From Pseudisothecium myosuroides (taxonomy: Eukaryota; Streptophyta; Bryopsida; Hypnales; Lembophyllaceae): 64,000 bases of DNA. The notes beneath the pieces are model-generated. The model had not been told where the DNA came from. It did not search any database and worked only from the letters and a program-made list of their open reading frames with translations. Shown here one piece after another: positions 45,951 to 59,729 of the stretch (positions within the stretch are counted from its first letter, which is position 1; each line of letters starts with the position of its first letter). The translations under genes were made by a program, and so were the position numbers. Where the stretch lies: assembly GCA_951799445.1 (NCBI GenBank), contig OX637297.1, positions 1,674,001 through 1,738,000 on the forward strand. Direction: 5' to 3'.

Positions 45951-48628
45951 TTGACTTTACTAGACAAATGGAGGGGCTGATGGATGTCTTAGACCTCGTG
46001 TTTGTCTAGTTGTTGCCAAGTCTTGGAAGACAACCCTGCCTTTGACATTGATTTTGTAGAAATGAAGAATTCCTAACAAAATGGGAAGTACACCTTTAAT
46101 TAATTGATTTTATACTAAAATAAAAAACTACTACTGCAGATGCCAGGAGTACAGACTTTGAGGGCTACCAAAGAGGTATATATCTTGTGGTAGTGATCGG
46201 CATGGGAGGAGAAGCATGCGTACTTTGTAGCAATTGTTTTTTTTTCTTCTTCACACAATTTTTGCAGTGTATACATGTTTTTGTGTATCGTAAGGATTAG
46301 TGTGTTAAGCTTCTGCCTTGCTTACACCACTCTTATTGAAATAGGGCTCCAAAAATTCAAGAAGTGGGAGGAGACCCATGGAGGCATTTGTGCCTTGGAA
46401 GAGATTGCAGTTGTAGCGGAACAAGAATGCATTGTTAGTATTGCTCAAACTGTTCTGCGAGGGAGGTTGAAGAAAAAAGGAATGCCGTTTTCTACAAGGT
46501 CCAACCCTAGTACTGCGCATATTAATTCAATTCGTAGACCAATTTTTGCAAGAAAGGAAGGTATTCATGAACCGACTGGTGTCTACAAAAGACAGGGATG
46601 GCAATCTTCCCCATCATCACAAAATTCACGGACTCATGGAAACACCTGTGCAAGCAAGCCAAAAGGTAAGAAGCGCATACAAAAGCCAAAGTATTGTGTG
46701 AAAATAGAAACTAATATTACATTGGAAGTGGATGAGTGCCACGGAGGGGAGTACGTGCTGATGGTTTGAATGATATTAATAGAGTTGCCCAGTAAAAAGC
46801 CATGTGCATTGAATAGCAAACACAACGATAAAGTTGAGTAAGTCATGGAAGTCAGAACATGCATGGTGTATCAAAGACGTAGGGGCGAGTCTTTTAGGAA
46901 AGTCATGTGTTTCATTATTTATACAGGTCCGCATGAGATAATGCCACTAGCACTATCAGTTTGGAAGTTGTCAAGCAACGTCAAGGAATTATAACTTCAT
47001 ATCAATTGGTCAACCTTATTTTGTTTTTGTTTTTGTGTGACGTTGATGTCATTACTGTCAGGCAATGCAGGTCGTCGTGGAGGAGATGCATCAAGGGGAG
47101 GAGGTCCATCTTCACATGCTAGACAAGAACCATCGAACGATAGAGATCAAACTTTGAGAATTTTATCGACTATATGCATGCAAACTGTACTAGAAGAGAT
47201 TTTCAATCGCAATAGAGAATACCAATTTGCAGTTTCGCGAGGTGTGTAGAGAAAGGAAGGTGAGGGAAGGCTTGGAACTGTAGTTGTCAAGGTAAAGACT
47301 CTTCTACATGCGTGGAGGACACCATCATCTTTAAGAGACAAAACTTGTGATGAGGAAGATCCTCGTGACAAACTTGTTGCGTCTCCAAATGTGGAAGATA
47401 AAGAAGAGTTGAGGACTTTGTGATTTGAAATGACAACATGAACAATGTAGTGTGGTAGGTATTGTAATTGGCTTGTGCAGATTATGTTGTATGTCAATTT
47501 TATTCTCAAAAATGTCATTGTTCTGTCTGTCTCATATTAGGCACTTGTGGATTGGAATTGGAATTGGAAAATGAAGCATTCATTGTTGGAAACGAACATC
47601 TATATATCAGGCTTTCATCGAGCATGACGATGACTATAGGAAGGACAATTTGCACACCTTTGAGCCCCAAGCTTAGTCAAGCACACACACTTTGGGCTTC
47701 TACAATGACAGTCCAAATGAAAATGGCATGACAAACAATGACAAGGGGACGCACTTGGTGTAACTGAGCAACGAGCTGCCTATGACATGGACAAAGAGGA
47801 GGATGTGCAAGATTTGATGTACTCAACCAAATCAAAGAGGAAGAGAGAGAGGAGGCAAGAAAGAGCATGGCTTGAAAAAAAAGGCGAGAAATGTCAAAAG
47901 GAAGGTTTGCCAAGAAATTTTCTTCTAGCAGATGAATAGACAAAGATGCCATATAGCGTTGGAGTAGGGGACTGGTGGAAGGAGTTGATGTTGTTGTCAA
48001 GGGATCTAGATTTGTCGATTGAGAACATCAATAGACAACTAGAAGACATAGTAGAATAGATAGCAAAATGGATTCAGCATACTTGGAAATACAGCTCCCT
48101 AATCAAATTTGAGTTTGTGAAGGAAGTCATAGCTTGTAGTATCACCTTGAGGCATGTTGAGTTGGAGAAAAAAAATTGAAATGGGGAGCCAAAGCCAAGT
48201 GGAATATTAGGCCAAACATGGTATACTTTAGAAAGGCAGTTGGACAATCTAGAGTTAATAAAGAAGTTTGAAAATTGTCAGAGCTAATGCAAGCAGAGTA
48301 AACTTTGGTAGAACAGGTCCTTCCGGTGAAGTTAGAGTTTGGTGGAGACTGAGAAGGATTTTACGGAGATCACCAGATCCAGACAAAATCAGGATGGAAA
48401 TGGCCCAAAATAAAGGTTATAGTAGGCTAAAAAACAGAACAACTCTAGTGTCATGCTCGGAAGCAGAGGGCGATGGAAATTAGCAAAGGACATGGCGCAA
48501 GTTTGTGCATCCATTGGTCCGACTAGAAATTCGCAGGAAGATAGCATGGTTGTCTTTTTGGACATGGCGACAATTTGACAAACACGACGTCCAAGACGTC
48601 TAGTAGACCCCCGTCCATCTATTAAAGT
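45951..48628 (+). mobile_element. DNA transposon-like element with ~85-bp inverted repeats
   Basis: The left end (45951-46035) reads TTGACTTTACTAGA, then GGATGTCTTAGAC, TCGTGTTTGTC, TTGTTGCC and GACAACC. The right end (about 48550-48628) is its inverted counterpart (GGTTGTC, GGCGACAATTTGACAAACACGA, GTCCAAGACGTC, TAAAGTCA) with perhaps 75-80 per cent identity. Between them lie plus-strand coding relics. Long, imperfect inverted repeats suit a Mutator-like or unclassified DNA transposon. A target duplication was not found, so exact borders are open. Confidence 0.5.
46275..48270 (+). pseudogene. decayed coding region of the inverted-repeat element
   Basis: An open stretch 46275-46769 (with EIGLQKFKKWEETHGGICAL, then a basic Ser/Arg region) is followed by 47037-47420 (Gly/Arg-rich start, GNAGRRGGDASRGGG) and a frame from about 47752 to 48176 with an Arg/Glu/Lys-rich helix (KSKRKRERRQERAW), WWKELMLLSRDLDLS and later helical segments. 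TAG codons within it (about 47938, 48057) sit where CAG would restore Gln. No catalytic motif is recognised, so the element may be non-autonomous or encode an unknown protein. Confidence 0.35.
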
Positions 48629-51600
48629 CAACTTCAAGGTTGACTTTTAAAATAAAGCACTCTCTATTTTTTATCTTGAAATATTAATGTTTCATTTTAT
48701 TGAAGTATCTCAATTTAATAAACACTTATTACATTCAAAATTTTGGGTCATATTTAAAGTAAGATTTCAATTGTCTCAGCTGTTAAATATGGCCTTATTA
48801 GACAAAAATGTCACGCATACTTGACATTTTTCATGTGCGGCATTGGACGCCAAACAGACAATACAACGACCAGACCCCAAAATCTGTTCAATAAGACAAC
48901 TTTGGAAGATAGTAGTCAGGACTAGAACAAAGAGCCTCTGCAAAATGGAGTGGAGGAGGTGCATTCCAAAGGTTGTGTAGTCTTTGTTAAAGGAAAAAAG
49001 GTCATTGCAAGAAGTGTTTCAGCAATGTTGGTTGAGCAAATTTCCCAGCACCTGTTTGTAACAATGATGATGTGGCGATTGAAAGCATTGGAATCAAAAC
49101 AAAGCGTTCCGGTGTTGGAAGAACAACATGAATACAATGAAGAGGTCGCCACCACATGGGGTAGCCGGCAGCGAAGTTTTTAGGAATTGCATGTAAATTG
49201 TAGAATGCACAAGTATAATTTGAATGGGAATGAAGTCATAAAATATGTGCATGCTTGTGATAGAGGGTATTGAGAAATAGTGAAGTTGCAGAGTTATTGT
49301 CAATGCTTAGACTAATGCGGCACTTAGGAAATCAGTGTCACTAAATCTCTAAAGTATTGTAGGATGCTGAAGAGCCTCAAGAATCAGAGGAAACTGAAAG
49401 CCCTTGCACATCCGGGAGGCAGAGAAAGAAAGTAAAGCAAGGATAAGGAGCTATCTATACAGAAGCCGATGGCATGTCAACTGTGCAGCATGTTTTGTGG
49501 TGTGATAAGTGCATGACAGCTGCCCTATGGGAAGCAAAAATTTGAGTATAAATCCCAAGGACAATGTGGTTTGTGTGCATGGCTTAAGGTGTAGTAGGGG
49601 AGTAGTATGTGAGGGTGGAGAGTGTGATATATAGGATTAATAAAGTGTTAGTTTTCACGTGCTATTGGAAGACATTCTAGTCTCATTCGGCGTTTCTTAA
49701 GCTAGATGCTTGATAGGAAAGTAGCTAAGAGTAGGTCTGCCTCTAGTGTGTACAGAGTGTATGGTCTACCATGAAGGATTTCGTAGTGTGTGTAGTTTAC
49801 AATGTGCAGCGTACAATTTCTAAAGGCGTGGAGACATTGTAGCGCCTCATGTATGGAATGTTGTGTTTAATGGTATTTTAGCCACTATTAATATGTCAAA
49901 TGCAAACCTTCAAAATTATTTTTGATTCTTGTATGTCAATGGGACAGAACGTGAGTAATTCAATTAATATTGTAAGTGTTGGTGGAATGTAATAGGGTCT
50001 CCACTTGTATCGGTACTTTAAAGTTTGCAGAGGTACCATTCTGCATTTGATTTTGCATTTCCCAGCATCTCTAGACCGAGTTGGACCATTGTCTTTTCTA
50101 GTGAAGAGGACAACAATAATTGATGAGAAAGATATTTGCAGCCAACAAGGAAAAGGGATCTAGCAAGAAAATCGGTTTCAAGAATAAAGATGATTGACGC
50201 AAACTTTATCCAAAGTGATAAAAAGTTGACAAAGTTTTGTCAAAGAAGTGGCCAAATCAACATGTATCCATTGACAGAGGATTTGACAGATTTTTGTTAA
50301 TTCTTTATCGATTTAGATACATAATTCCTTTTGGTGTTATTGAATTCCTTTATGGATTGCAGAACACACACCATGATTGCTCATTTCATTAAGGAGGTTC
50401 TTGACTTCAAATGATTTGTCGAAGGGTACTTGCCTGTGAGGCAATAATTTCCTTCAGGGTCATTCATAAGCCTAGCAATTCAAGTTTTACAAGGATTCCA
50501 ATGGATGGACCTTAATTGGTAGTATAAAATTCTTTATATGGACATCAATTGGTTGTTGAAGGAAAGTGGAGGAATTTGCTTTTGGAAGGAGATATTAAAT
50601 GGACAGCCTAAAGTTCTAAGGGGAAGTCCTCCACCTTTGGCTTCACAACTAATGTGTTGATTCAATGAAGTGTGCAAGAGGTTAGATGGATACATTGCAT
50701 TTTGAAGGGCAATGGCTAATCAAGACTTGTCTGGAGGGTTCTAGAGGAAAAATGAGCCAATGCTGAGATATTGGGAAGGTGTAAAAAGTGCTATGAATGA
50801 ACCAATCGTGGCGCAGAAACACTGTGGGATGGACTTTGGCCAAATTCAATAGTTGCCCTTATCTTCTTTTATTAGCATAATATGCCACCCCTAGGTATTT
50901 TTTTTCTACACCAAATCCAAATCACAAATTACAATACTTTGAATTTATATATCGTAACAACCAATACCAAATTTTCATCGATAAACTTAACATCATATAC
51001 CAACGGTGCTAGTATGTAAGCCCAAGAATGCGAACTTGTGAGCATTGAGCCTACAATATAGGTATTTATAATATAGATACCACACACTATAGAAGGTGTA
51101 TGTATCATAAACACCTATAATATGGGTATTTGTGATATGTATATACCCTATAATCATAGACGGTTTCTATAGTATATACACCTATAACATAGGTGTAAAG
51201 TATTCTAGACTCATAGGCTCACACTCCTATGCTCACATAATAGCAACCCTCCATCACATACATATGATTGGCTAAAATCCTCATTTTTATGTAGAGAAAA
51301 AAATTTACTTCAAGCCTTCTTGGAGTAATATTTATGACTTTAATGAATGAAGTTATACAAACTATAAACTTTATTTTCATAGCTTACAATTTTTAGTTTG
51401 TTGAACTCACTAAGATAAACCTCCCTATTTGTATAATGTGACAATTTTTGCCACTTGTGGTCAATGCCTTAAATTTACATTTCATTTTGTTGATATATAC
51501 ACTACTAGTATTGTGACACAATTTCAATCAACCAAGGGTTTCCCTCTTGTCCTTTACTATATAAAAACATCTAACATACTCAAATCGAGCTACGCAGGCC

Positions 51601-53800
51601 AATATATAGCCAATGTTTGTATTATGGTAGAAAAATACCGTAATTGTTGCTGGCTTAATTTCTGTTTCTCGGCTCGGCTGCTTCGCAGCCTGAAGGCCCG
51701 TGAAACCGAAACATCGTAGCTTTGCGAGGCGGGACACCGGGAGTAATATTTATGACACTTACTTCCATTAATAATATTTCCATAAAATACTCTATAAATC
51801 CTACTTAATAAGTGATGCCTTGAAAATAATCAAAATCCTCCAGTCTTCATTATGGATGCCCTTTGAAATATACTTTTCCACTTATTGAATCCTAGAACAG
51901 TTACTCTCCAATTATAATGCAGACTATAGCTCTTTAATATACACATTTATATATACATTCACTAAAAAATAAAAAATAATTGCAATAATAATAATACTAA
52001 TATCCTAAATAATAAAAATACAACTAGTCATTTTAAAATCATCTAATACTCATAGAGCTTCCTTTCTAGTGGAAATATTTAGTTTTGGTGGCATTCATCT
52101 AACCTTTAGTAATTAAATGTGGTGTCAAAAATGAACAAGCCCTCAATTTCTTCCTTGTTTGTCACAATTAAATAATATCATCAAAATTCAAACAAAAATT
52201 CTAAAACCTCTAAAAATGAAAGACTAAACCCGCAAGTCAATGCATTCTCAAGAGGTGTAACCTTGAAAAGACAAGTCATAGATACTATTCAAACTTCAGC
52301 ATCTTATTCTATATATTTACATTTTATTATTCTATATAGTTACATTTTATGATTGTATATAAAAAATATTATTTGAATTTATTTTTTTAGACATTAAGTT
52401 AAATATCTTCTATAAATAATTAGTATATTGTCTATAATCATTACATTATCAAAAGAATTTGAAATTATCGTATATTTTAGAAGAAAATGTGATAAAAAAA
52501 TATCAAATTATACCAAATTCAAAATATATTAGAGGTAGTCAGATATGAAAAATTTCCACATGTATATAACCCATTTCTAATGCACTAATCCATACAAATC
52601 AAAAGATGATTTGGGGGGAAATCCAATCGTAAGATCTTGTATTAGACTTCTATGAAATTATCTCATAAAATTTTTGACAATTCAATTTGAATGATACTCC
52701 TATCCTATAATATTAGTCATTTCTTATAGTAATGAAAATATAAGAATTTGATAATGTTTTTTTAATGCATGCTACAATCAAAGGACTCTATAATGAATGT
52801 ACAATGCATCTTTTCAAGTGCAAAACAAGTGGACATAGCTATAAATTGCAATCAAAGAAAGGTCTAAAAATAGGCAATTGCAAAAGATACAAAGTTCTAC
52901 ATATAAATAAAGATAGGCTTTATAGATAAAGAAGAATTCCTATGCAACTACCTTACCCTCTCAATGTGTTTAGCTTTATACAAGAATAGCTTGAAATTCA
53001 ATAAATTCAATAAAAAGTTCATTGTCTTGTTTTTTGACCCAATCAAATTCACATATATGCAATGTCAAGATGTGCAAAACAAAAAATTTAAATACTTTCC
53101 AATCACATACTTTTTCAAAACAAAAATTACAAACGGTGAATTGAAAGAGCTATTGATTGTTCACAAGATTATTCTATTTTTTTGAAAAGACAACAAACTC
53201 TAGGGTTACCCTATTGCCATCCCACATGCATGAAGGAGCCTTCACTGCATCCCTTGAGCTGCACACAAAGCCATCCGGGATTGGAGGTCGCCATCCACCT
53301 GCTCCACCCGTGTCCAACCTCCTGCCCCTGTATTGTACAGTACAACCTTCTCCAAATTGCCCAACCTCCTGACCAGGTCGAAATAAAAGCTACCGGTATG
53401 CCCAAGCTGCCCCCTCCCACATTTTCCGAAGAAACCCAAAAACCTGTCAACCAAAAGTGTGATTTACATAAAGATTGGATGTGCTCGAAGCTCTTGGAAA
53501 ATTACATATATAGAAAAAGTTTCAAAAAATTAGGGTAGGAATTGAAATTACACGAGCCTACCCAAAATTTTAGGGGTTCAGCTAAAAATCATTTTCATGG
53601 ATCAAATTTAGATAAGTTGGCAAAATATACTAAAATATAAACCATGGGTTAAGCATGTTCATTTGAACAAAAAGTCATATAATAAGCTTACATCAATGAG
53701 GGAAATTGGTGCAAATATGTTCCAAGTGAAGAATGAAAAACTATTCTTTCCATCCTAATTAAGAGCCCTGAAATCCATTGAAGTCATCCACCGGACACAA
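48629..53800. other. AT-rich region with coding relics only
   Basis: A plus-strand relic at about 48935-49183 reads EEVHSKGCVVFVKGKKV and is followed by further broken frames to 49600. From 48795 to 48910 there are GACA/GACG-rich words like those at the inverted-repeat element ends. 51000-51250 holds short ACCTATAATATGGGTAT repeats. An unusually GC-rich patch lies at 51655-51735. 53160-53540 has an open frame without a domain. The rest is very AT-rich without features I can support. Confidence 0.4.
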
Positions 53801-54272
53801 CTCGGCTGTGGCGTCATTACATGGATAAAGATTCCCGGAATAACATTCTCCTGGCCTTCTCACGAGAGAATTTGCAGCATTTCCGTGGTCGCCTATACAC
53901 ATATGCAACCAAAGAACTTACTCTAAGTCTGGATAATAAAATAAAAAAACATTACGACCAATCTCAGTCCATTTCTCAGAAGTATGAGAAAGCAGTGACT
54001 GGATGGAGGTACACATAACCTTACTCAGCCAAAGCAGCGAAAAGACTAGAAGACATACAATGTGATGCTGGATGCGTAAAATCTTAACTGATAGCAAGTG
54101 GATCAGCGTACGTAGCCAAGTCTGCCGCACATAGTGCTGTAATTCCATTATCAATTTCTCACAATTGTAATGCTATCATAAACTTCGCCTCAAAATCCTT
54201 TCAAAAACATGGATCTCCAATCCCGCATGCAAATTGCGGCTCGAAACAGGGTAAATTAAATCCTGCATCGCA

Positions 54273-57200
54273 TCACCTTCTCAATCGCTTCTTGGCTTGT
54301 GGGCCAGAAGGCCGGACGGGTTTGTTTGCAGGGGTGATGAGCTTCCGTCCACTCCTGGAGGGCCGTCCGACAGCTTGAGAAGCAGTACCATGAGATTTGA
54401 AAGCTACCCGCGCGGCCTTAATAGGTCTTGACTTTGGAAAAGGCTTAACCTCAGGGCCTCTCTCTGGAGTAGCACTCAGGTCTATCAACTTGGAGAGGCT
54501 TTTTCCTCTCCAAAGGAAGTCATCGTCATCATCAATCTCACCTCCTATTCCTCTCATCTTCCCTTTCACTGGCTCGCTCTCTTTTGCAGATTCTGGATCA
54601 GCCAGAGTCTCCCCGCATGTTCCATTTGTAAGTGCTGCTGGTAATCTTGCTAATGCTTCATTCCCTTTCAAATCTCTCATCTGTGGCCTCCCTAAACTCT
54701 TATTCGCTGCATTTTTCAAAACAATACCCTCTAACAACTCCTCTCGATGTGGTTTGCCCCTGCTAGCGCCACTGCCTTTGTGTGATTTTTTTGTGTCTTT
54801 CAACCTGCCATTAACCTCTTGGTCGTTCTCTTGAAAGTTTTCCGCTTCCTCAGCCCGACTGGGGCTTGGATCACTAAAAACATTCACACTAGCGCTACGA
54901 GGTGCCCCACCCTCCGAGTGAGAGTTAGTGGGAGTATCTGCTATTCCCAATCGAGAACTTGCTCTTTTCTTACTGCCACTATCAAGCAGACTAGTCAGCG
55001 GTGAAAAGGTATCAGCCAATTTTGCAGAAGAGGCTAACCCAATTGAGGGTGCTGCAAAAGCAATTGGGTCCTTGACCTCCCTTGTCCGCGTAGTAGGCCT
55101 CCCCTGCTTCAGAAGAGCTTCAACGCGAAAGATTCTGTTCATCTCCTCCGTTGCCTCAGTGAAGAGAGCCTTAGCGCCTCGAAACTCAACGGATCCACGA
55201 GTGTAATACACCATTCCGTTGTTAAATATTAGAAGTAAGTCACGAAAGAACTCACTGCTGCTTGAATACGCACCCTCATCTAGCCGTGCCCGAACAAAAT
55301 TAAGATCCAAATGTCTTCGAATCAGCAAACTATATCTTGGATTCTGCACACATATTGCACTGCCAAATCCATAAACACGACGCCAGTGGTCAACAGTTCC
55401 CTCTGACATGACTAGCCACGAATGTTTGAACACAGCAATCACCAGGTGGAAGACATAAAAATGTATTCTAAATGAAGCTAAGCTTGTACTTTGAATCTTG
55501 CTTGAACGACACAGAGGACCGGGATGCTTGGGTAACTCACTTACCTCTTGCCTCCCCTTGAAGAAAATAGCTGACTTGTGATTGGATAGATTGCGAAAAA
55601 CCTCAACAAGTGAAAAACGCTTCCCACGGACGCGAGGTTCTTTGTGGTTACGTCTACTAGATGGAGACATTTCGTAAGGTACATCCATCGGAGACCTAGC
55701 CTCACTTTTGTCAAAAGCGATCTCCATATGATCCCGATTGTCTTGTGTTTGTTCTCTATTTCGATCACTACTTCCATCCTTGTACTCGTCTTGCATATTG
55801 TCACTCCCCTCATGAATAGAGGGCATCCTTGAGTCCAAACCTCTTGCATTGGACTTGAGTGGGCTTTTAAGTTCTGAATCGACCCCTGAAAGTTCCTCCT
55901 TGACATATTCCAAATTCATGTCTGCAATGATCTCAGGTACAATGCTTTCACTCCCGTATGAGGCATTTTGAAGGTCTGAAGCTATCTGTGTAATTCTATC
56001 TGAGACTTCTGGAACAGTCTTAGCTACCACTAAGCAATGAGGGACAATGGTTAACGGAAATTTCTTCATCCAACTGTCACTGGATTGACGGCCCTCGAAA
56101 TCCGCAACAAGAGAAGCAGACCTTTGACCTAAATAAACTGGCAGATCACTCTTCTCACTGGTATCAAGTCTCTCGCCTGGTTCCACCTGGATATCTTCAG
56201 AACTTATCAGAAGTGAGTCATGATCTGACACTGTCTTACTATTCTCCGCAACTTGCATGCTATAGCTAGCGCCAGAATCTCGAGAGTCCTGTACAAGTAT
56301 ATTGAGATCTTTCCTAGAACTCCTCTCTGAGGTGCATGACAGCTTGTCATTATTGGTTGTATTATCTTCAGTCATCTTTGCGGCATGATCCAATCTCACA
56401 AATTGAGTTGAAGTAAGAACCAAATTCTTAAATTTACAGATGGATTTGGGTGACACAGGAGTGATGCTAGCCATATCGAAACAATGATCCGCTTGAACTC
56501 CCTGTAAAACAGATGCGTTTTCCAGCCCTGTTCCATAAGCTTGCAATCGCAAGTCCACTGCACTAGGTATTTCATGAGGCGACTCCCAATCCTTTTGCTC
56601 CAAGCTATCAAGGTTCTTACTCGATTGTGCAGAGATGCACTGCTCCTCTATTATGCCAGTCGCCTCTGTATCACAATTTACATCTGATCTGGTTGTTGTA
56701 TTCAGCTGAGAAGACTTCACTTCAGCATTAGCAGGGGTGTTAACAGTGTTTTCAGAGCTAGGAGTTGTTATACCAGGATCATCAAGGGCAATGACTATGT
56801 GTCTCATTGGGCTCGGACTTCCTTTACTCACATCAGATATATTTAAGAGTTCAGAGCTGCTAGTTAGTACCCGAGGATCCGATGCCTCTGAAAGAACTGC
56901 ACCATCTCTAAGAACACTGCTTTCGGAATTTGTAAACGAAGCAAACGGAATCACTGCGGAAATCCTCATTTTCTCGGTCTCTTTTGGTGTGATAGCACTC
57001 TCCATCGCTATGCCATCAGAGGCTCCATTCTCAACACCCAACGTCGCTAACACCTTCAGAGCATGCACTGCCGAATCATCTTCCTTCAAATCCAACTCTT
57101 CCAAAAGCAGTTGCTTTTGTTCGCAAGAGATAACTTCATCTTGTATGGTTGAGGTCACACCCTCTTCACAGTGATGGCAACCCTCTGACAAACGAGAACT

Positions 57201-59590
57201 GTTTCTCACTAAATTAAGAACCTCATCTGCTGATGAAACAGAACGTGTAACATCATCAGGACATTCAGATACAGTAATTCCCAACTGTACCGCAGGAGCA
57301 ACCTTTGCCAAATGAAGAGGAAATGCTAAGAAAACTTTATCAACCCCTACTCCAGGAATAGCATGATAGTCGGCCTCCACGGTTTGTGCCTTCCCGAATT
57401 CACCAATGCCAACCTCGTTATTTGATAAGATAACTCTCTCTTCAGTCATTGTGTTAAGTTCAGCGTGCCTATGTTCACCATTCCCAACATTTTCAGAGAG
57501 AAGTAGCGTTTGACTTGAAGGCAAAATGGGTAAAACCACATCTTCTCCAAGATGGGTTTCCGTTTCAGCATAATCAAACCCTTCATTCTTACTGATTTTC
57601 AGTTTGATCATGGAATCAGCGCTAGTTGCGAAGGTTCTAGCCATTCCCTTTTGTCCAGAATCAGCATGGGCTACACCCAATCCTTGATCTACGACGTCCA
57701 TTTTTAATACCAGTTTTCCACCTATCTGCAAATCCAAAATTCCTACTTCAACTTCGTCTTTATCCAAGGCATGTGCCACAACTTCCCCCGCTTCATGCTT
57801 GACCAAAGCATCTGCTAGCTCATCCACCAGTTGACAACCTGACCGACTCAAAACTAGCTCTCGGTGTTCACCCTTATTAGAATTACCAACCTCGTCAGTC
57901 TCCATACCTTGTAAATCATCCGCCAGCCTCCCTTGCAGAGATGGACTTTCGTAGAACTGAGTTTCTGCCAGAAAAAACACAGCATAATTTCCAGCATAGT
58001 CTTGTTCAAAATTAATACCTCCATTGACGCTTTTGGGGAAAGGAGAGTTATTAATGAGATTAGCACTAGCCTTTACAACTGTATATGTCAGGGAAGCATA
58101 TGGCAGATCATCAGTAGCATCATGCAATTGCTCACCATCAGGTAGGACCTGCTCTTGCAAGTTGGAAGGTCCTTGAGAAGACGTAATACCCTGTGAGTTT
58201 CTTATCGAACCCAAGGTGACTGTACTATGAAGTTCGATGTAGTCACCTTCAAGAGGTTTATCCACCCGTCTTTGGACAGAAAATTTACAGCTGGAACCGT
58301 CACAGACTTCCTCATTCGACTGGGAAGTTGCGAAACTGTTTTTGACCCGCGTGCTCACTGAAGTGTCTGGCGCCTTTTCAGCTTTCAGTCTTTTTATCTT
58401 GACTTGAAGATTCCTGCATGCCAGCTGAAGTTCAGATTCTTTGATACGCCACGTGGCAGTCTATATTGTCCACCTACTCACCAGGCAACATAGCAAATGC
58501 ATTTCCAAATGGAGTATACCATGATCTAATTCACAGGAACCTGTCCCTTGATCAGTCCCTGAAACATATGCAGAAACTAATTGTAATAGATTTAGATGGG
58601 ATTATAGAGAGAAGCGTACCCAATAGAAGCATCATAATGCTCAAGCTCCCGCTTCAAAAGAGAAACCCTCAACTTACGCAACTCCTCAAACCAATGCATG
58701 TCATTTACTAAATCTTCGATTCTGTTGTCAAGATTAAAGAAAATATGAAATTGATTTCGGCATTGTGATGCAATTGTGTTAGTCGAATCTTAAAATCCCT
58801 GATACAGGGCCAACAATAGGACTGCGTATATGTCAATGATCATGTCACTTCGCTAGTAATGTAATGCGCTTTGCTGGATTCAAATTGCAAGGGTAAAGAA
58901 TCATACCGACTCCTGCTAGAACTACTGGAGCTTGCATAACGTCCGTTTAAAATGTCAAATTTCTGTTTACATGCCTGATAATGACCACCACCATCATTGG
59001 AAATGGATAGCGAAACACAGGACTCAAAGTCAAACACAAAAGTAGAAACCAACATGCGATGCAGAAACACCTCAAATACAGATAGAGACCCAAAAGAATA
59101 ACAAGAGAACTACTTGCGTAAGGCAAATCCTGAGCACCAAACAACTGACAGTCGAGGACTTCCAGATCTGCTACAATAGAATCCCAATGCTTAATTTGGA
59201 CAGATCAAGTGGGCAAGAGGAATGATATATATAATTTGCATACTAGTACTGAAGCCCTTCAGTAAGTGGATCCTAGAATTTTCATAATCTCAGGAATTGA
59301 TACCTACCTTAAAGCCCATGATAATATTCCACAGCCACGAAAGCTTGTCAGGCCTCAACAAGAGACGGGAGGATTAAGCTTGAGCCACTTACCACTTCTG
59401 AGAAATACAGCGGGTTGACATTAAGAGATATTGCACGGGCCTTCAGCTCTTTAGAGATCAGATTCCACTTGTTGACACCGTGGCGTTTGACAGCACTAAC
59501 AAGCAGCAATTCTCCAGAAGTTCCCCAACCAGACTCAGCACTGGTCCCAAAAATCTCTCGGGGCAAGGGCACAACATCGTGCTCCTTCAT
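54273..59590 (-). CDS. SANT/Myb and bromodomain chromatin protein
   Basis: Five exons: 59590-59393, 58974-58907, 58721-58620, 58413-55545 and 55343-54273. All junctions are GT-AG with compatible phase, giving about 1435 residues. Exon 1 holds a SANT/Myb-like start (GWGTSGELLLVSAVKRHGVNKW) completed in exon 2 (CKQKFDILNGRY). Exon 3 encodes WFEELRKLRV followed by a coiled coil (NLQVKIKRLKAEK). Exon 4 is long, acidic and probably disordered. The bromodomain spans the last junction (VEVFRNLSNHKSAIFFKGRQE, then HLDLNFVRARLDEGAYS, EFFRDLLLIFNNGMVYY; residues about 1055-1145). The tail is basic (KRLRR end). This order matches plant nuclear MRB-type proteins. The canonical acetyl-lysine Asn (YN) reads YY. 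The last intron is 201 bp, in frame and stop-free, so retention adds 67 residues. No disruption seen; likely functional. Confidence 0.88.
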
Positions 59591-59720
59591 GCTTGATAAC
59601 TGGAGCTTTCTAATTCATGCCCTGCAACTCAATCATGCACGAATCATTCGTCTTGTCAACGCTACATCCACAGCTGAAACATATACGTTCGCACAGATCT
59701 AAGCACCTTGGAAGATCCAG

Positions 59721-59729
59721 AAACCCTAA
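59721..59729 (-). promoter_or_regulatory. telo-box upstream of the SANT-bromodomain gene
   Basis: AAACCCTAA on the plus strand, 131 bp upstream of the start codon. Telo-boxes are frequent near plant transcription starts of chromatin and translation genes. One short match; occurrence by chance is possible. Confidence 0.4.

Noticed and set aside
48950..49183. Independent small gene
   Set aside because: Frame ends abruptly and similar broken coding continues in other frames; treated as a relic.
53182..53538. 118-residue plus-strand frame
   Set aside because: Pro/Cys-rich but with no domain, no splice context and equal open frames on both strands.
56737..57174. 145-residue plus-strand frame inside the bromodomain gene
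   Set aside because: Antisense to a long, well supported exon.
58541..58558. Possible 18-nt micro-exon between exons 3 and 4 of the SANT-bromodomain gene
   Set aside because: Reading phase through it gives an immediate stop; using the TGCAG acceptor before 58413 joins exon 3 in phase without it.
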